DNA from: Symsagittifera roscoffensis
Lineage: Eukaryota > Xenacoelomorpha > Acoela > Convolutidae
Length of the DNA stretch: 64,000 nt
Assembly: GCF_963678635.1 (NCBI RefSeq)
Contig: NC_087071.1
Coordinates: 6,587,624-6,651,623, forward strand
Reading direction: 5' to 3'
The position numbers and the translations under genes are program-made. This document shows, piece after piece, positions 11,698 through 24,882 of the stretch (positions are counted from its first letter, which is position 1; every line of letters starts with the position of its first letter). A model generated the notes under the pieces. That model was not told where the DNA came from and ran no database searches. It saw nothing but the letters and a program-made list of their open reading frames with translations.

Positions 11698-14244
11698 TTG
11701 AATAACTCTTTGAACTGTGCCAATGCTGAGTGGAAAAATGTTGAGTAAGGAATTGCTACCATCATTCCACAACATTCCTACCCAATACTGTTCGCCGTAA
11801 TGGTATGTTGTTCATTCAATAAGGTTATGCGGTCGTTGATTGGCTGCAGAACGACCATCAGCTTGCTTGTTTTTACCACAGCTTTCTAACCGATGCCATG
11901 CTTTAACGTGGCTAACACGCTCCATGTCTTCGTCATTGCACTTGAAACATGTTGAGAACAACCCAGACGATGAAGAGAGTGGGCCACTCAAAACCCAACC
12001 TACCGGCAGACGAACAGCCATTGGGGTTTTCTTATCAGCATCATGAATATCTTCAAGCGGACATATCCGGTGATAAAATTCCTGACTAATTACCATTTCG
12101 ATGTCCGATTAACTACACTGAACTCGCTTACTTGCTTTTAGTTATAGATTTTTTTTCCTGAAGGGCCGGAGCTTCAACCTAATTAAACTCATCCTTAACG
12201 TAAGCGATTACTTTGAAGATATAATCGGTGTTTTTTTTTCAGCGGACAGTGTGGCCTCGACTAACTCAGTCGAAATAATATCCGTTGAATTGAAAGTATT
12301 TAGGTTCAGACGGCGGGACAAAACTAGTTTCAGACGGCGGCATAAGCTTGCGTAAAGCCAGCAGTCATTGCTCAGGAATCGCAAATATCGAGTTTTTTGA
12401 CTTAGATTAAACATCCGCCGGAACTTTTCAGGTAGAAGACGTGTTTTCTTCTTTTCGAGGAGGAAAAATGCAGTCTGTACTATGAAAGAGGACATTGTGC
12501 GTGCTTTCGCACTGAGGTTTAGTTGACTTCCTAGCTTTCGCGCAATTAAGGATTTTGTGGTACGCTTGGAAACAAGAGAAACAGAGCTTTTTATTCGCGG
12601 AAAACATTCCCTTTGAGTAGGGCTTTTTCTTGAATCACTTTCATTGCCATAACGGATGTTCACCAGCGCACTCTAGGCAGGGAGGATATTCAGCCTTGTT
12701 CGGCTTAGCACTGGAAGCAAAAACTCGGGTTGTAACTTTTGGTTTGACAGGCTCCTCGGTTTTTGATTTACTAAGAGCAGTTTTTCGGCCTTTTCTTTCA
12801 ACCACTCGTTTTCATAACCTCATTTGTTTCGGCCTTACTTTCGGGCATTCTTTCGTCTTTTAACCACTCGATTGGGACAAAAACAGTTACGCTTAGGGGT
12901 GTCGGATAACTAAGATTCCTTCATATTCGGAGGCAATTTTATATAAGGTTTGGTTCAAGATGGCGGTTCCTTCCAAACATTCCTCATATGCCAACAATCG
13001 AAACACACCAACAATATTTGAAATGACACAAGCAAACTTGATAATGCTTTCAGAATTGCTCATTTTCACTGGTGGAGTGCTGTTAAGTTTTTCGAGGAAG
13101 GCGCTCTCGGCAGTTTGAGGTTGCCCAATGTTTTCGTTCAAGGACACTTATTGCATCCCTGTGTATTCGACCTGAACACGCGAAGACCGCTATTACCAAA
13201 CTATTTTTCCCAGTTAGCAGTGTTTTAAGTTACGTCAGTTTGACGTCATCCGAAAGAGTTGATATCGAACTGGATGGCGGATTGGCGCTTTTCGGGAAAG
13301 AATGGTATACGCAAGATGCAGCCGGAATCGAAAAATACGGCTGATGATCGGACGAGCAGGGAAAATCCGAATCCGACACAATCGGTGATTGTAAGGGTAC
13401 TTGCTCGTATCAAGGAGTGAAAACATGTTCCACGCGAATTTTCCACCCATAACTCGGCTAGGTGCTCCTTTAAGATGGATAAAAAGAAATTGCGTTGCAT
13501 AAAGAGCTCCTGTAGCTTCTGGTCAGTCTTTTCCCCCTAATGTAAGCAACCAGTATTTTGGGGTGTTTTTCCGTATCTGCGAATGATCTGGAAAGTTTTG
13601 ATTTCCAATTTTTTGTGCTGAAAAGCAATTGAGATGAATAAAAAGAAATTGCGTTGCATAATGAGCTCCCGTAGCTTCCTGTTCAATCTATTTTTCCCCT
13701 TAATTTAAGCAACTAGTATTTTCAGGTGTTTTTTCCGTATCTGCGAATGATCTGGAAAGATTTGATTTCTAAATTATTGGGCTGGTGTAATGCCAAGTAC
13801 TGCTTGCGCAAACACTTATCCTTAGCTTTACGGTTTGATATCAAATGATTAAAATGGTGGTTAGAATACCCGAACTTGTTAAGTTATCAAATATTTCCTC
13901 AGTTCCTTTCGTTGACAATAGGCGATGGCACTAATTTTTGCTCGATAGCGTTGTCGGATAGCGAAAAGTTTTTTTCGGACAAAGAGTTGAAGTTATTGCT
14001 TCGATGCCTACCAATTGAGTAATTTATGACGTCGTGCCACATCACGATGCTCGATTGATGATATAAAATGACTCAAAATAGTGCTGTTTAGCTTACGTGG
14101 ATTAACGGAGTTCGGGTTAAATTTTAGACCAGGAATAGCTAAGTTAGTATCAACCAGTTGATTATGGAGTGACGCGCTTAGTGTTCTAAAGCGCGATGTT
14201 ACGAGCTCGCATGAAGGATAAAAACCATAATAGTTTTGTGCCAT
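11690..14244 (-). pseudogene. BEL/Pao retroelement relic, gag to protease end
   Basis: Read on the minus strand from 14244 downwards. A 78-codon piece (14244-14008) may be the start of gag. Frames at 13500-13235 and 13147-12893 are further gag debris. A Pao-type zinc-knuckle remnant with CLECAGEHPLWQ lies near 12640-12675. The frame at 12096-11812 contains PVGWVLSGPL, the hallmark just after the BEL/Pao aspartic protease. EQYWVGMLW near 11795 is the block that precedes the reverse transcriptase. The element stops where the gypsy copy 1 begins (about 11690), so RT and integrase are gone. Family assignment is firm; gag boundaries are approximate. Confidence 0.8.
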
Positions 14245-15485
14245 AGAAAAAACGGACGCGGCAGATTTATTGACTTTACGAAAGTTTTGTGCAGGTTTAG
14301 GAGACGTCGTTATAAACTAAATCAAAGTCCCTTTAACCACTCGGAGTAAAGTTGAGGTCAACGTAGCTAAAACTAGATTATTCGACTGGAGTTTTTGAAT
14401 TGATATAGATTAGACTGAAGTTTTCAAGCGATCCAGTCGAGGGCGTTACGTTTTGCTACCAAATACATTTTTGACTTTTTTCGAAGTTTTTTGCAGCTTC
14501 TAGATGACGGGACGCTTAGCAGAATCGAACAAACTGGGTCCAAAATTTTAGCCTAAAAGTTCTGAACCCTAAAAAGGACCCCAAAAAATTCTGGACTCCA
14601 ATAATTGTATGCTGGTTTTTTGTATATATTTTTTGTTTTTGTCTCGGCTTGATCACACAAAAACAGGATATGGGTGTTCAAACACAAACATTTTCGTTAA
14701 CTTCGACTTAAAACAGCACTGATATTAAGCGTGTGAATGCGTTCACACTTTTGGCAAAACCTGGTTTCTACAGACGAAAACCTGTCAATCAAAGTCGGCC
14801 AAAGTTGTTTTATGAATTAGTTTAAATAGCTAAGCCAAACAGAAAAGGTTTTTTTTGTGGGGGGGGGGGGGTTATGGGGGGGATTATTTGCTCAGCAACA
14901 CCGTCTATTTAATACTTCGCTACAAGCGAATTACATCTCTGTGTGCTTCAAATAGACAGTGTGGTTGTTGGTATTCAGGAAAAAAAATCTAAAAAAAACT
15001 TTTTTTTTTTCGAAAATCTCAGTCATTTTTTCGAGCGAACACTACTCTGTAGATCTGAAAAAAGCAGTCGGAACATTCATGGCTTTGCTCTGAACGAGCA
15101 GTTTTGTTCGAGTTTTGTAGTTGTGCTCTAGCATTTTTTTGTAGGAGGTTTCGATAAATTGATTACCGTAAGTTTTGTTTATCAGAATCTTTATTCAGTA
15201 CTGATATCTTTTGTTATTTTTAAATAGACATTGAAAACATGTTCTAGGTATAAATGAAACATAGACTAACAAAAAACTCTTCTAATATAAGAAAAAGAAA
15301 AATTGGATTTCAAGAAAATCTCATTTAATTTTATAAGCTGAAAGCAAGAGCGACGAATAGTGCGAAGAGCTGAAGCGAAACATGAACTCGTAATTTGAGC
15401 TAGAAAACCTTCACTATTAAATAACTGTTGACCAAAAACTCATCCCGTCTTTTCTCAAAGAGTCAAAATCTTTTGTGTCATATTG
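14245..15485. other. No supported gene; G-rich tract
   Basis: AT-rich DNA without a recognisable gene. A G-rich tract at about 14857-14883 (12 G, then TTAT, then GGGGGGG) could form a quadruplex or be an assembly weak point. The short frame at 14943-15131 is low-complexity. Confidence 0.4.
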
Positions 15486-15945
15486 CCCGGGTCGAGATCC
15501 CCCTCAAAAACCGCTCAAGATTTGAGCGGTTTGAGCGGTTTTCCAGCAAGATTTGAGCAGTTTGAGCGGTTTGGGCGGTTTTTTTTGGAAAAACCGCTCA
15601 GACCGCTCAAATCTTGCTTAAAAAACCGCTCAAAAACCGCTCTTTTCTTGCGGTGATTTTTGAACGGTTTTTCAAGCAAGATTTGAGCGGTTTTTGAGCG
15701 GTCTTCCCGGGTCGAGGTCCCAGACTCAACGTTTCGCTTCTCTGCAAAACTCGAACGAACACGTTCATCCAGGGGCGACCAATATGTAGTAATTTGCGCG
15801 GTTTTTGAGCGTTTTTTTTCAGATAAACCGTTCAAAAACCGCTCAAACCGCTCATTTTGAAGCAAGATTTTGAGCGTAATTGTCTAAAAAAAACCGCTCA
15901 AACCGCTCAAATCTTGCTTCAAATTAGGTGAAAAATCTCGACTCG
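15486..15945. repeat. Inverting GAGCGGTTT repeat array
   Basis: A dense array of TTTGAGCGGTTT and its complement AAACCGCTCAAA, interleaved with GCAAGATTTGAGCGG in both orientations, so many segments can fold on each other. CCCGGGTCGAGATCCC at 15487 and CCCGGGTCGAGGTCCC at 15706 bracket the first half; a degraded ACTCGGGTGGATC follows at 15939. The second half (15790-15920) repeats the motif mainly in the complement. The minus-strand frame across it is a repeat artefact. Confidence 0.85.
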
Positions 15946-16034
15946 GGTGGATCTATTTGCCTCTAAAATTTTGTATCGCTCCATAGTTGTGACCTATAAG
16001 CCTCCAATGTTGTGTTCGCGGACGGGGGGAGCGG

Positions 16035-16159
16035 GGGTAATGGAGCACTGAAAAAAAAACGTGAACATGCGGCACGAAAATGTTTCGGTAATTTAAATAG
16101 GAAAAAAAGGTCGATAAAGATTTCGAATTTTTTTCGAGAAATTTCTAGATCCGCGCCTG
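16035..16159. mobile_element. MITE fragment, CTAGATCCGCGCCTG end (copy B)
   Basis: The right end TTTCTAGATCCGCGCCTG (to 16159) and the preceding AT-rich part with GGTCGATAAAGATTTCGAA match the right part of copy A (5180-5259). Only the right portion is recognisable. Confidence 0.45.
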
Positions 16160-17465
16160 TAAAAAAAACTGGGCTGAGATGCTAGCTCTTTTTTCGTTTT
16201 CTACAGCATATTTGAACGTGCCGTCTACGTCTGCTTGAGTTTAAAGCTGTTTCTTTTGTATATCTATGCATCTGATCCGACCAATAAAAAGAATCTTTAG
16301 AGTTGACTTCCCCAGGTCAATCAGTCAGTTGCATTCTGCTACTTGCGCACTCAATTGGGAATAGAATGAGGAAAAAAGCATCGTTCTCCTGCGTGAATAC
16401 TGTTTTGTTTAAGTTGATGCATCTTCTCTTCCCTTCGTTTCCAAGCGAAATGAACATTCATGAATTTATTCTTGCCTCAGTTTCGACTGATTCGGGGCGC
16501 TTTTTTTCTCCTCCCAAGACTGAATTTGTTCGTCCGTCGAACGGCTGCTTGATCCCTCAGTTTGCGAGCGGTTGCAGCTTGAGCAACCTCTGATGTACCG
16601 AGTGATTCTGATTTTGAGGGAGGTTCATCTATGAAAACAATGGGTCTGTTAGAAGATCAGTCGCTTTCGTTTTTTTGAAACCCACTGCTGAAAAAAACTG
16701 CCCTACCCAAGATTCCCAAAGAACCGGGGTTGATTTAATGTTTCGCCCAAGAAGAGACACTTGGTATTCCTAAAAGGTTAGTCTTGTCTTTCTTCTGGCA
16801 AGAATTTCAAATCAAAAACTTGAGAGTTAAGAAATTAATGTAAATTAAATAGTAGATAAATAGATAGAAAGAAGCTATAAGTAGAATCAGACCTCTGTGT
16901 CAAACTCCAGAAATAGGTTTAGTCTAAAAATTGTGAGTAGAAAAGAATAGATCACGAGCTTTCTCTAGATCATACATAGCGACAATCGCGTAACGTTCAG
17001 GGTACTTTAGCAATGGAAATTGTCGGTAAAAGTTGGCTTTGAGGTCTACCACTGTGTGCAGAATATTGCAATAGATATAAAATAGATACATACAATACCG
17101 AAGGTCACCTCATGACAGACAAAACATTTGCTTTCGGGTTGATTTCTTCTTCAGAACTAGCAACTTTATTTGAACTTTAAAAGCTCCATTTTAAAGATTT
17201 TTTTAACTGGTGTTTTTTGTTAAGTTATTGGTGCTAAGAGATTGCCAGCCATTTGTTAAAAAAATGAAATTATAGGGGCCTTTTTGAGATTTATATGATT
17301 TGGTTCTTTAGTCAACATAAGTACTTTCACAACTACTATAGAGGTTGCTAGAACTTAGACGTTTTACCTGATGCACCACCACCTTTTACCGGAAACAACC
17401 ATTGGAAAAACAACCAACAACAAAAGTTTTTCATAACCATGCGTAACAACTAGCATACGAAAAAG
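16160..17465. other. No supported gene
   Basis: AT-rich DNA. A plus-strand open frame at 16303-16593 is in slightly less AT-rich sequence but shows no motif and no splice context I trust. Nothing else is recognisable. Confidence 0.35.
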
Positions 17466-17469
17466 AATA

Positions 17470-20400
17470 ATTTCAAAACTCAAACGAAGTAAATTGAAAT
17501 GTCCGCTGGACAGTCACGACCATTATATTGGGTTTTGCCCAGCGTTTGTAAAGCTAACAAAGCAATAAAAGTCCCAATAGTGAATAATAAGCTTTTTTGC
17601 TTCAACTGCCTGGGCAACCATAGTTAAATTGACCTTGTTTCTGCAAGACAATGTATCTAAGATAGCTGCTGGGCAAAACACCACTCTACATAAATAACCA
17701 GGAGAAATCTAAGCAGCGACATACTCGCAAATCTAAGAACATCAACTGATAAAACCAAGTGAATACAAAATCGGGCTCATAACCAACTCTAGTTTAGGCC
17801 CATTACTCTATTCATCAACGACCAAGCGGTTCCTTGCTATGCAATTCTCGACAAGTGCAGCTGCTGTTCTTATATCCTGAAAAGCACAACTGATATTTTT
17901 AATAGCAATCACTTGACTTTTGACTAGACTTCTGCCACGTTTACACAATAATCAGTCTAATCAGTGGAAATGCTCAACATCAGCGCAAGAGATGTTGCAA
18001 AACTGAACATTGCAGTCTCCCTGTAGCAGCCATCTACGACACATGAGGTTTCCTACTCTTTGCGACAAATCATTGTACATTCTACTTGGCGTCGACGCTT
18101 TCTGTCATATAGGAGAGAAGAAAACTTTAAATGTCCATTTGGAGTGCGAAACTTGCTGCTAAGGACGCTAACATGCTCGCTGCATCTGAAATTGTAAAAT
18201 GAGCATTGCAGCTATAATCAAATCGATTTCATAGACATAAAGCAACATGAGGTTGCTTCTTCAATTGATATTGTCGAAAAAAATATGAAGAATCTGTTAA
18301 AACTTCTATGGTGACTAGAGAAAAATTGTCAAGCAAACATACCCAGCAATTAGAATTTGCGAAACAAAGCATCGCTGCCACAAAACGTGCTTCGACAGAA
18401 CAACATAACAAAACCAAACAACTAAGATGTTGCTTAAGCACAATTTGGATTTTTGCAACGAAGACTACAAAAGGACAAACTCACACTGCAACTCTACGGT
18501 AAATCAATATCAACTGATTTCTAAAAAAGTTACGTGATAACCGTAGCTTTCCTACGTTTACCACCAATATAAATATGGTATCTAATGCACCATCTGGTAA
18601 TAAAATTCAATAAACCTGGTTGAAATTGATATCTAACATGTGCTGCATTGAAATTCAAAAGAATTTTTCTCATTTCTTGTTTAGAGGCGGAACCGGATCT
18701 AGTAAACAATTCGTTTAGTTTGCTAAGGAGGTTTAAAGAAAAACCAATAGCAGTTTCTGGTAATATACAAGGCACAGTCATGCAGATAGGCATAAAAGAT
18801 GACAATCAAAAAGTACTCCGACTCATGTGACCGACTAAGTCATAACCGCTTCTATACGGATGACTTTCTTCATTCCTATAACAAGCTACTGGAAGCTCAG
18901 TTATTAGCTAAGACTTTAAAGATGGCACACTATAAAGGAGGGTTCACTTTAACCAAAACTCAATCGACTACTACAGACTTGCCTGGTTTCCTCGGTGAAC
19001 CCGAAAATTAAGCCAATAGTACAAATCATCGGGTTCCGGGAATAACGTGGTATACTATGAATGATACACTCATCATTCAGTTCGAACTGAAATTCAATTT
19101 AACCGCTAAAAAATTTTATACTCAAATTTCTGTCTTCTGTAGGCAAAAGTTTCGATCCATTAGGATTGATTGCACCAATTGTCAAAACTCTTAAAATACT
19201 GCTTCAAAGCTTTGGCGGTCTGGTATAGGTTGGCATCAAAAGTTTCCTCAACAATACATCCCGATTACTGAAAAAGCGACCCGACAGTGTGAACGAGATA
19301 ATACTGTGAAACTACCCATTTTCGATTGGAAGAAGTAAGGCTGCACTACTTTACCAAGGAAGCATACCAACGCTCAAATTGCAAGCTGTTGTAATCGGTG
19401 CGAGTCTTTGCAATTTTACATTCAACGAAAGTCGCATAAAATTCAACGGCATTCTTTTCTGGACGGATACTGCGACGGTAATTGCAGAGACTTACAATCT
19501 AGAAAATCAAAGATGTTACTGTGCGAGTAGAGTAAGCCAAACTTTATCAATTTAGAAAGCCTAACATTGACATCGTATATCAGGCAAACGTAACTCGGCC
19601 AAACCAATTGCAAGAGGTATTCCGCTTTAGCACGTTGCAACCACCGGAAATCTTACTCTTGACGAAATCTTATTGGCCTCAACCGGTTTTCCCAACTACA
19701 GATAAAAACTACTTCACTAAAAGTGGGCATTATAACTCTACATAACAACGCTATAGTGGAACGCAAAAACGGTTCTACGAGCTCAAAAAAGGAACCACTC
19801 GTCGTGTTATGCAGTTCAAGGAAATTCTTCGTCAAAAATGAAAAAATGATTCACGAAAAGACGACATGGATATGGCTAAAACAATACTCTACGAGCAAAT
19901 ACAGCTTGCTACTTTCCTTAATAATATCAAACATTTAACTACCAAAAGAGCACTGTACAACAAAGATACTTCTGCCATGTTCGCCATTCACAGATGGTAA
20001 TCGTATTCGTGCCTAAGGATGACTGAGACCTTCATCAATGACAAATGCAAATGAATATCCTATTATTCTTCATGCAAAGGAACTTTCGAAACAACTTATG
20101 ATCAAAAACGTAGATCATAAATGCATGCACTTCGTCACCGATTTTGAACCACTCTACTTGCAACAAAAAATCATTTTTTCGGGTCTCAGATAGGCCTTCA
20201 GTCACATTTGCAACCACTGCTTCTTGTGCCACCGCTTTCAAGGGAAAGTTTAAACCATTTTGTGGCGGATCTAACCGAAATGCACTTCAAGGACTCGGAA
20301 ACTAACCCATATCCTTTTAAGAATGTTATACTTGACTAAATCGTTCTATACTTCAATGCTGAAAAAGACACAACGAACGAAAATTACAATTGTTCTTTTT

Positions 20401-21300
20401 TTTTACTAAGAACGCGTGCAATCCACCTGAAAACTACCGACAACCTGACAACTGAAAATAGTTTGACAGCAATTCGTACATGGTTCTTCAAAACTAAATA
20501 TTTCGGATAATGCAATCTACATTGTTACCGCACGTAGACAAATCAAGAAACAACCCTTTGATTTCAAATAATATGAAATGTCAGCAAAGCTTTAACAGAG
20601 CTTAATCGACTTTCGTCTTAGTCCACCATCCCATCTGCTCCTCAATTTGGAGGGGTAAGGGAACGTCTCGTTTCGATCATCAAACGAGTCTCTCTTTTGA
20701 ATTTAGGATCGGACCTACTTTCCAGCGATCTGTTTCCATCGGTTGTAGTAGAATTCGAAGGCTTCATAAATTCGAGACGACTGACCCGTGTAAAGTGAGA
20801 CAATATTGACACATTACCTTTTACACCTATTCACTTCCACCTTGGGAGGCCATTTGTTACCCACCCGCGGCTTCATTCTATAACCAAAAAACCACCAACA
20901 AACTAACAATCCTGGAAGCTAACTAAGGATCGACTAAACAGTTTCTGGAAGCGGCTACTGAAAGAATACGCTCCTATCCTAATCAAGCGAACCAAGCGGA
21001 GCCAAAGAGACAAAACCATAGAAAAAATACCTCGTGGGGATCCTTGAAGACTTTACTCCACGAAGCATATGGCCCCTGGGTAAGATTGTTGACACGTTAA
21101 TCGGTCCGGATGGCATTTCGGGCTCATGTAAATTAAGAAAACAGCTCTACGAAAAATTACTAGTCCCGCGGTGAAACTAGCTTTAGTAGCACCAAGAAAG
21201 ACTTTTTAGACCTCTCTATCATATGTTCAATGAAGCCCTAACTCCTCTGGTATCTATACCTGATGCCCTACCCGAGGATAAAGGCATACACTGTCGCTAA
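17470..21300 (+). pseudogene. BEL/Pao retroelement relic, gag knuckles to pol end
   Basis: A colinear but heavily decayed Pao element. In order: gag zinc knuckles with CFNCLGNHS (about 17600) and a KHHSTLH-type end (about 17675-17695); protease with PCYAILD (about 17835); LLGVDAFCHI (about 18080-18110); reverse transcriptase with HHLV (about 18585), DLVNNSFSLLRRF and KPIAVSGNIQ (18670-18775) and the active site FYTDDFLHS (18851-18877), where the usual Val is Thr; FDPLGLIAPIVK (about 19150-19190); RNase H and integrase debris; and FWKRLLKEYAPILIKR (about 20940-20990), the conserved end of Pao integrase. Stops and shifts throughout make it non-functional. No LTRs were identified. Confidence 0.85.
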
Positions 21301-22098
21301 AGAATCTTTCCAGAGCAAAGTGTCAGAAGAACTCCAAGGTTCACGATCAATTAAATATCAATTTCTGTTTTTGAGTATTTTTTTCTGGTCTTTAACTTTC
21401 GCAGCTGAATAATATAACCAAAAAACCTTCAAGTCAGTCACCTAATTCACTGAAAAGTTATTTGGAGTTTTATAAACGCATTGAATAATTTTTGAATTTG
21501 TAGCAACGCACTTTAATGAATTCAAAACCAGTTATTTTCTCAGTTCTTTCATCAACAATGTATTAGACAAAAAAAATGAGCGAATATTATAAAAACAAAA
21601 TCACATTATCACAAGTGCCTAAAACATTAATGTTTTTCTTTGGTATTTTAACGTCTTGACAATTATTTTCTTTGACTGATGAAAACTGCCGTGCTAATTT
21701 TTTTTTATTGTCAGCTCAGAATCATTTTTGCTTCATAACATCACAAATTAGAACGAGGGTGATTTTTAGAACCAAATATAAACCTGGTAGTCTAAAGTTT
21801 TTGAGTTGCGCACAGCGACATTATTTTAATTGAATGTTTTTATTGCTTTTAGAAGAAATAAATTGCCAAAACTGTAAAATATTTAAAAACTTGCTTAAGG
21901 CACTTGGGTTATTGTGATTAGGTTTTTGGGGTATTGGTTTGTTTCACAATATCTGATGGATCCAATTGAATGTTGCTGCTCATCAAGATAGTGCATAAAG
22001 TTTGTGGTTCTTCAATTTTAGTTTTGAGGCACAAATATTCTTGTTCCGTCATGGTCATTCCATTGATCCAGCCACCATTTATCATCGTTGTCGCGTGG
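21301..22098. other. No supported gene
   Basis: AT-rich DNA following the Pao relic, with no recognisable coding or repeat structure. Confidence 0.4.
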
Positions 22099-22464
22099 CA
22101 GGTGCGGATTTATGGAGGGACGCTCTTCGCTCTGGGATTCAACCCCTTGCCGACCCAAAGGGTCCCCCCTTTGAGTTTTTCAGAGATATCCACTTTCGGT
22201 TGACTGACCCAAAAGTTTCTCTAAAGGCGCTTTTGTCGCCTATCTACACTAATTTTAAGGGGGAGCGCGCGCCGAAAAAATGCGCTTCTTAGGTAAAAAA
22301 TTCCAAAAACTGCCTGAAAACGTCTTTTTGTGCTGTTTTTATAAAATTCCGCCGTGGCGCATAATTTTTGGTCGAAACAGGCACTTTAAAAAAATGTCCA
22401 CAAATATTCAAAAGTTTTTTGAAATCCCGATCCCCCTCGCGAGAAAATCCTAGATCCGCCCCTG
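22099..22464. mobile_element. MITE with CAGG...CCTG inverted ends (copy C)
   Basis: The left end CAGGTGCGGATTTATGGAGG (22099) is an imperfect inverted match to the right end CCTAGATCCGCCCCTG (22449-22464). The element is 366 bp. Flanks TCGCGTGG and TCAGCAGG could be a decayed 8-bp target duplication, but only half the positions agree. Fragments A (5036-5259) and B (16035-16159) belong to the same family. The plus- and minus-strand frames within it are not genes. Confidence 0.65.
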
Positions 22465-22639
22465 TCAGCAGGTCGTACGGCTTGGATTTGTCATTTAATT
22501 TTAGGAGATTGATCGGCATTTTTTCCTTTTCACCCCACCTGCAATATTTTACTAGTAAAATTACTGTTCCCACCAACCGATTGTTATGACTTTTTTTCAA
22601 AGTTTACGTGCAACAGACTGATTAGGCCATGACCATGCA

Positions 22640-24718
22640 GAGCCTTTTATATAAAAACACTTTGCTGTTCTAATGCATTATTTTTTAGTCATTAAATCTT
22701 TTAGGTCCTGAAGTTTTTGTATTGTAGTTTTGTCTAATTCCGAAACTGCGCTACGTGTTTTTGAAAATCTTCGTCTTATAATTTGTTTTCGTTTTGCTTT
22801 TATTGTATTTTTTTTTTCGTGTTTGTCTTTTTGCTCTAATTGTCCTATTGTTTGTTAATGTGTTGTAATGACAAGATCGTACCTTTTGCCTATTATTAAA
22901 CAGCTGTATAATAATATTGTTTGTTTATTGCCTAGATTATCTTTTGACATGAGGCTTAGGTGGATGGATGCAAAAGTTAGAGGTTAAAGTTTTTATTTCT
23001 TAAACTGTTAGTTCATACGGTTCTTGTGTGGTTATCTTTATTTGGAGCATAGATTGTCGAGGTCTACGGATTGGAGAGAGAGTATATCAATTCGTTAGAA
23101 CTATGTTTACATTCTCGTGGCTAAGTTTTATTCTAAGAACAACTTACTAAATCTTACATAGGGTTTTGATGTGTGATCAAGAGTTGGAGAACAGTAAATC
23201 AATCCACAAGGGTCAGGTTTAATTTGAACACAAATAGATCAATAAGTACTATTTAACAGCTTAGTAGTTTTTTAAGAATTTTAGCCTGAATCAGCTAAGA
23301 GGAGGGGCTTAAGTGAAGGACGAGTGATCGAAGTTCTTAACTGTTGAATCTGAATAATAATGGTTAGTTTTTGTCTACTGGTCCTGGGTTTTTTGGTGAT
23401 GGTTGGAGAGTGATTCGATCTTTTAGGTCGTTAGACACTTAATTATGAATTGGGAAGATCAAAGTTGTTATGATTGATCCAAGGAAAACAGTGATGATCA
23501 TTTATTCTGATTGAATTAAAACATTATTTTAAGTGAACTAAAGAACCAAGGAAAGCCTTGATAATCCGTTCTTAAGAAAATTTTGTTTTATCAAAGGGCA
23601 AGGATAGCCTTGAGAAGAAAAAGTTTTTTATTAGGAAATTTGGTTTGAGTAGAGCTTATGCATTTAAATTTTTCTAAATGTTTTATTTCTAATTGTTTTT
23701 CTAAATGATTTCAGTTTTTGAAGCGGGGACGAAGAAAACATTGTTTCTGTAGCAGCAAGAAACGCTTATAAATTTAATAAAACTAACTTTAAAAGTTTAC
23801 TAATATCTAATTTTTTTAAGTTGCATTCAAAAAATTTGAATTTTACAAAAATTCTCAAAATTAGTACTGCAGATTTTGAAAGTAGTGGCTTGTGCATCTT
23901 TTTATCAGTCTTTATTTTTGTTATATAATATGACTATAAAGCACCAAGTTGGTTTTTCGAAGAAGTAAGGTTATTCTTCAAATATAATAATTTTCATGTC
24001 AATAAATAAAAAAAGTAAGTTTACTGCATAGAGGATTCTGAAGACATATACTTTTTGCGGCTTGCTTCGTACTTTCATGTAATATATATCTTGGTCCGCC
24101 GTTTAATCAATGTTCACGCCTTGATCTTGTTCTTCGTTCAATACCTGGTATTTCTCGTATTGTTTGAAATTTTGGCGTAGGTTCATTGAGACGCAGAGAC
24201 ATATCTATCATATTGTCTATTCCATCTAATATTTTTGCACTTTTGCAATTTCGGTCTTTTCCTAATTCTAATTTGCTAAATCTAAGTTAGTTAAGGTCTT
24301 GTTTGAGACTTTTGGTCGCACCAGATGATTTTAGGCCAGAGGTACCTTTCTCATAGAGTAATTTCAGATAAAGTACACCATCTGTTCGTCAGGCTATCTT
24401 ATTTTCGGCCGAATAGATTCGTGCAATTTTTAGTCTAATACCAATCTTAATCTTACTCTTATATCTCCTAGTCTCAATAGATCTAGTGTATACTGGTATT
24501 CGCGAGTTAGTCTTGGAGCTTATCCAAAAGGGGAACAAATGTAGTCTAAGATTTACTGAAATTGTTTTGGTGCTGCAACTAGCAGTATTTTCAGCACTTA
24601 CAAATAATTGATAATTGTCAGTGTTAGTGATGGAATATGATTGGTTAGTTACTAATATTGTACGGAGATTTTTTTATGAAATAATTGGTTTACAAATACT
24701 AGTCCAGAACTTGTTCCA
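22640..24718 (-). mobile_element. Gypsy-type element fragment (copy 3), LTR to early gag
   Basis: Minus-strand fragment of the family at 34229-53061. Reading downwards: LTR (24718-24326), primer site whose complement on the plus strand ends GGTCGCACCA (to 24323), leader with three CAAGG/CCTTG hairpin units (about 23610, 23570 and 23490), the strongly conserved GTGTCTAACGACC block (about 23435), and the gag start ATG at 22950 beginning MSKDNLGNKQ. Gag similarity continues with an RRFSK block and fades near 22640. Protease, pol and env are missing. Confidence 0.85.
24326..24718 (-). repeat. LTR of copy 3
   Basis: On the minus strand it begins TGGAACAAG and ends ATCA, followed after TC by TGGTGCGACC. 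The length is 393 bp. It includes the degraded LTR hairpin (24569-24598) and the block around AGATAGCCTGACGAACAGAT, which matches the complete element's LTR. Confidence 0.8.
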
Positions 24719-24882
24719 ATTAGGCCGTGATAAAAAGTTGATCTTTATGCTTAATTTTAAAAAAAATGTGTTACACTATAATCATGATCCTTATTTGAGG
24801 CAGAAGAATGGGATAAAATAGAGCAAATTTTTTCCCTGCTTGCGAGTTTGCTCGAATTGAACTTGTTTGAAAAGATCGCCCT

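Noticed and set aside
15515-15865. Minus-strand 116-codon ORF
   Set aside because: Translation of the inverting GAGCGG repeat array.
22002-22600. ORFs on both strands around 22.0-22.6 kb
   Set aside because: They run through a MITE with inverted ends and do not continue in other copies.
24301-24323. tRNA gene fragment ending GGTCGCACCA
   Set aside because: It is the complement of the primer-binding site of the minus-strand gypsy copy, directly adjoining its LTR.
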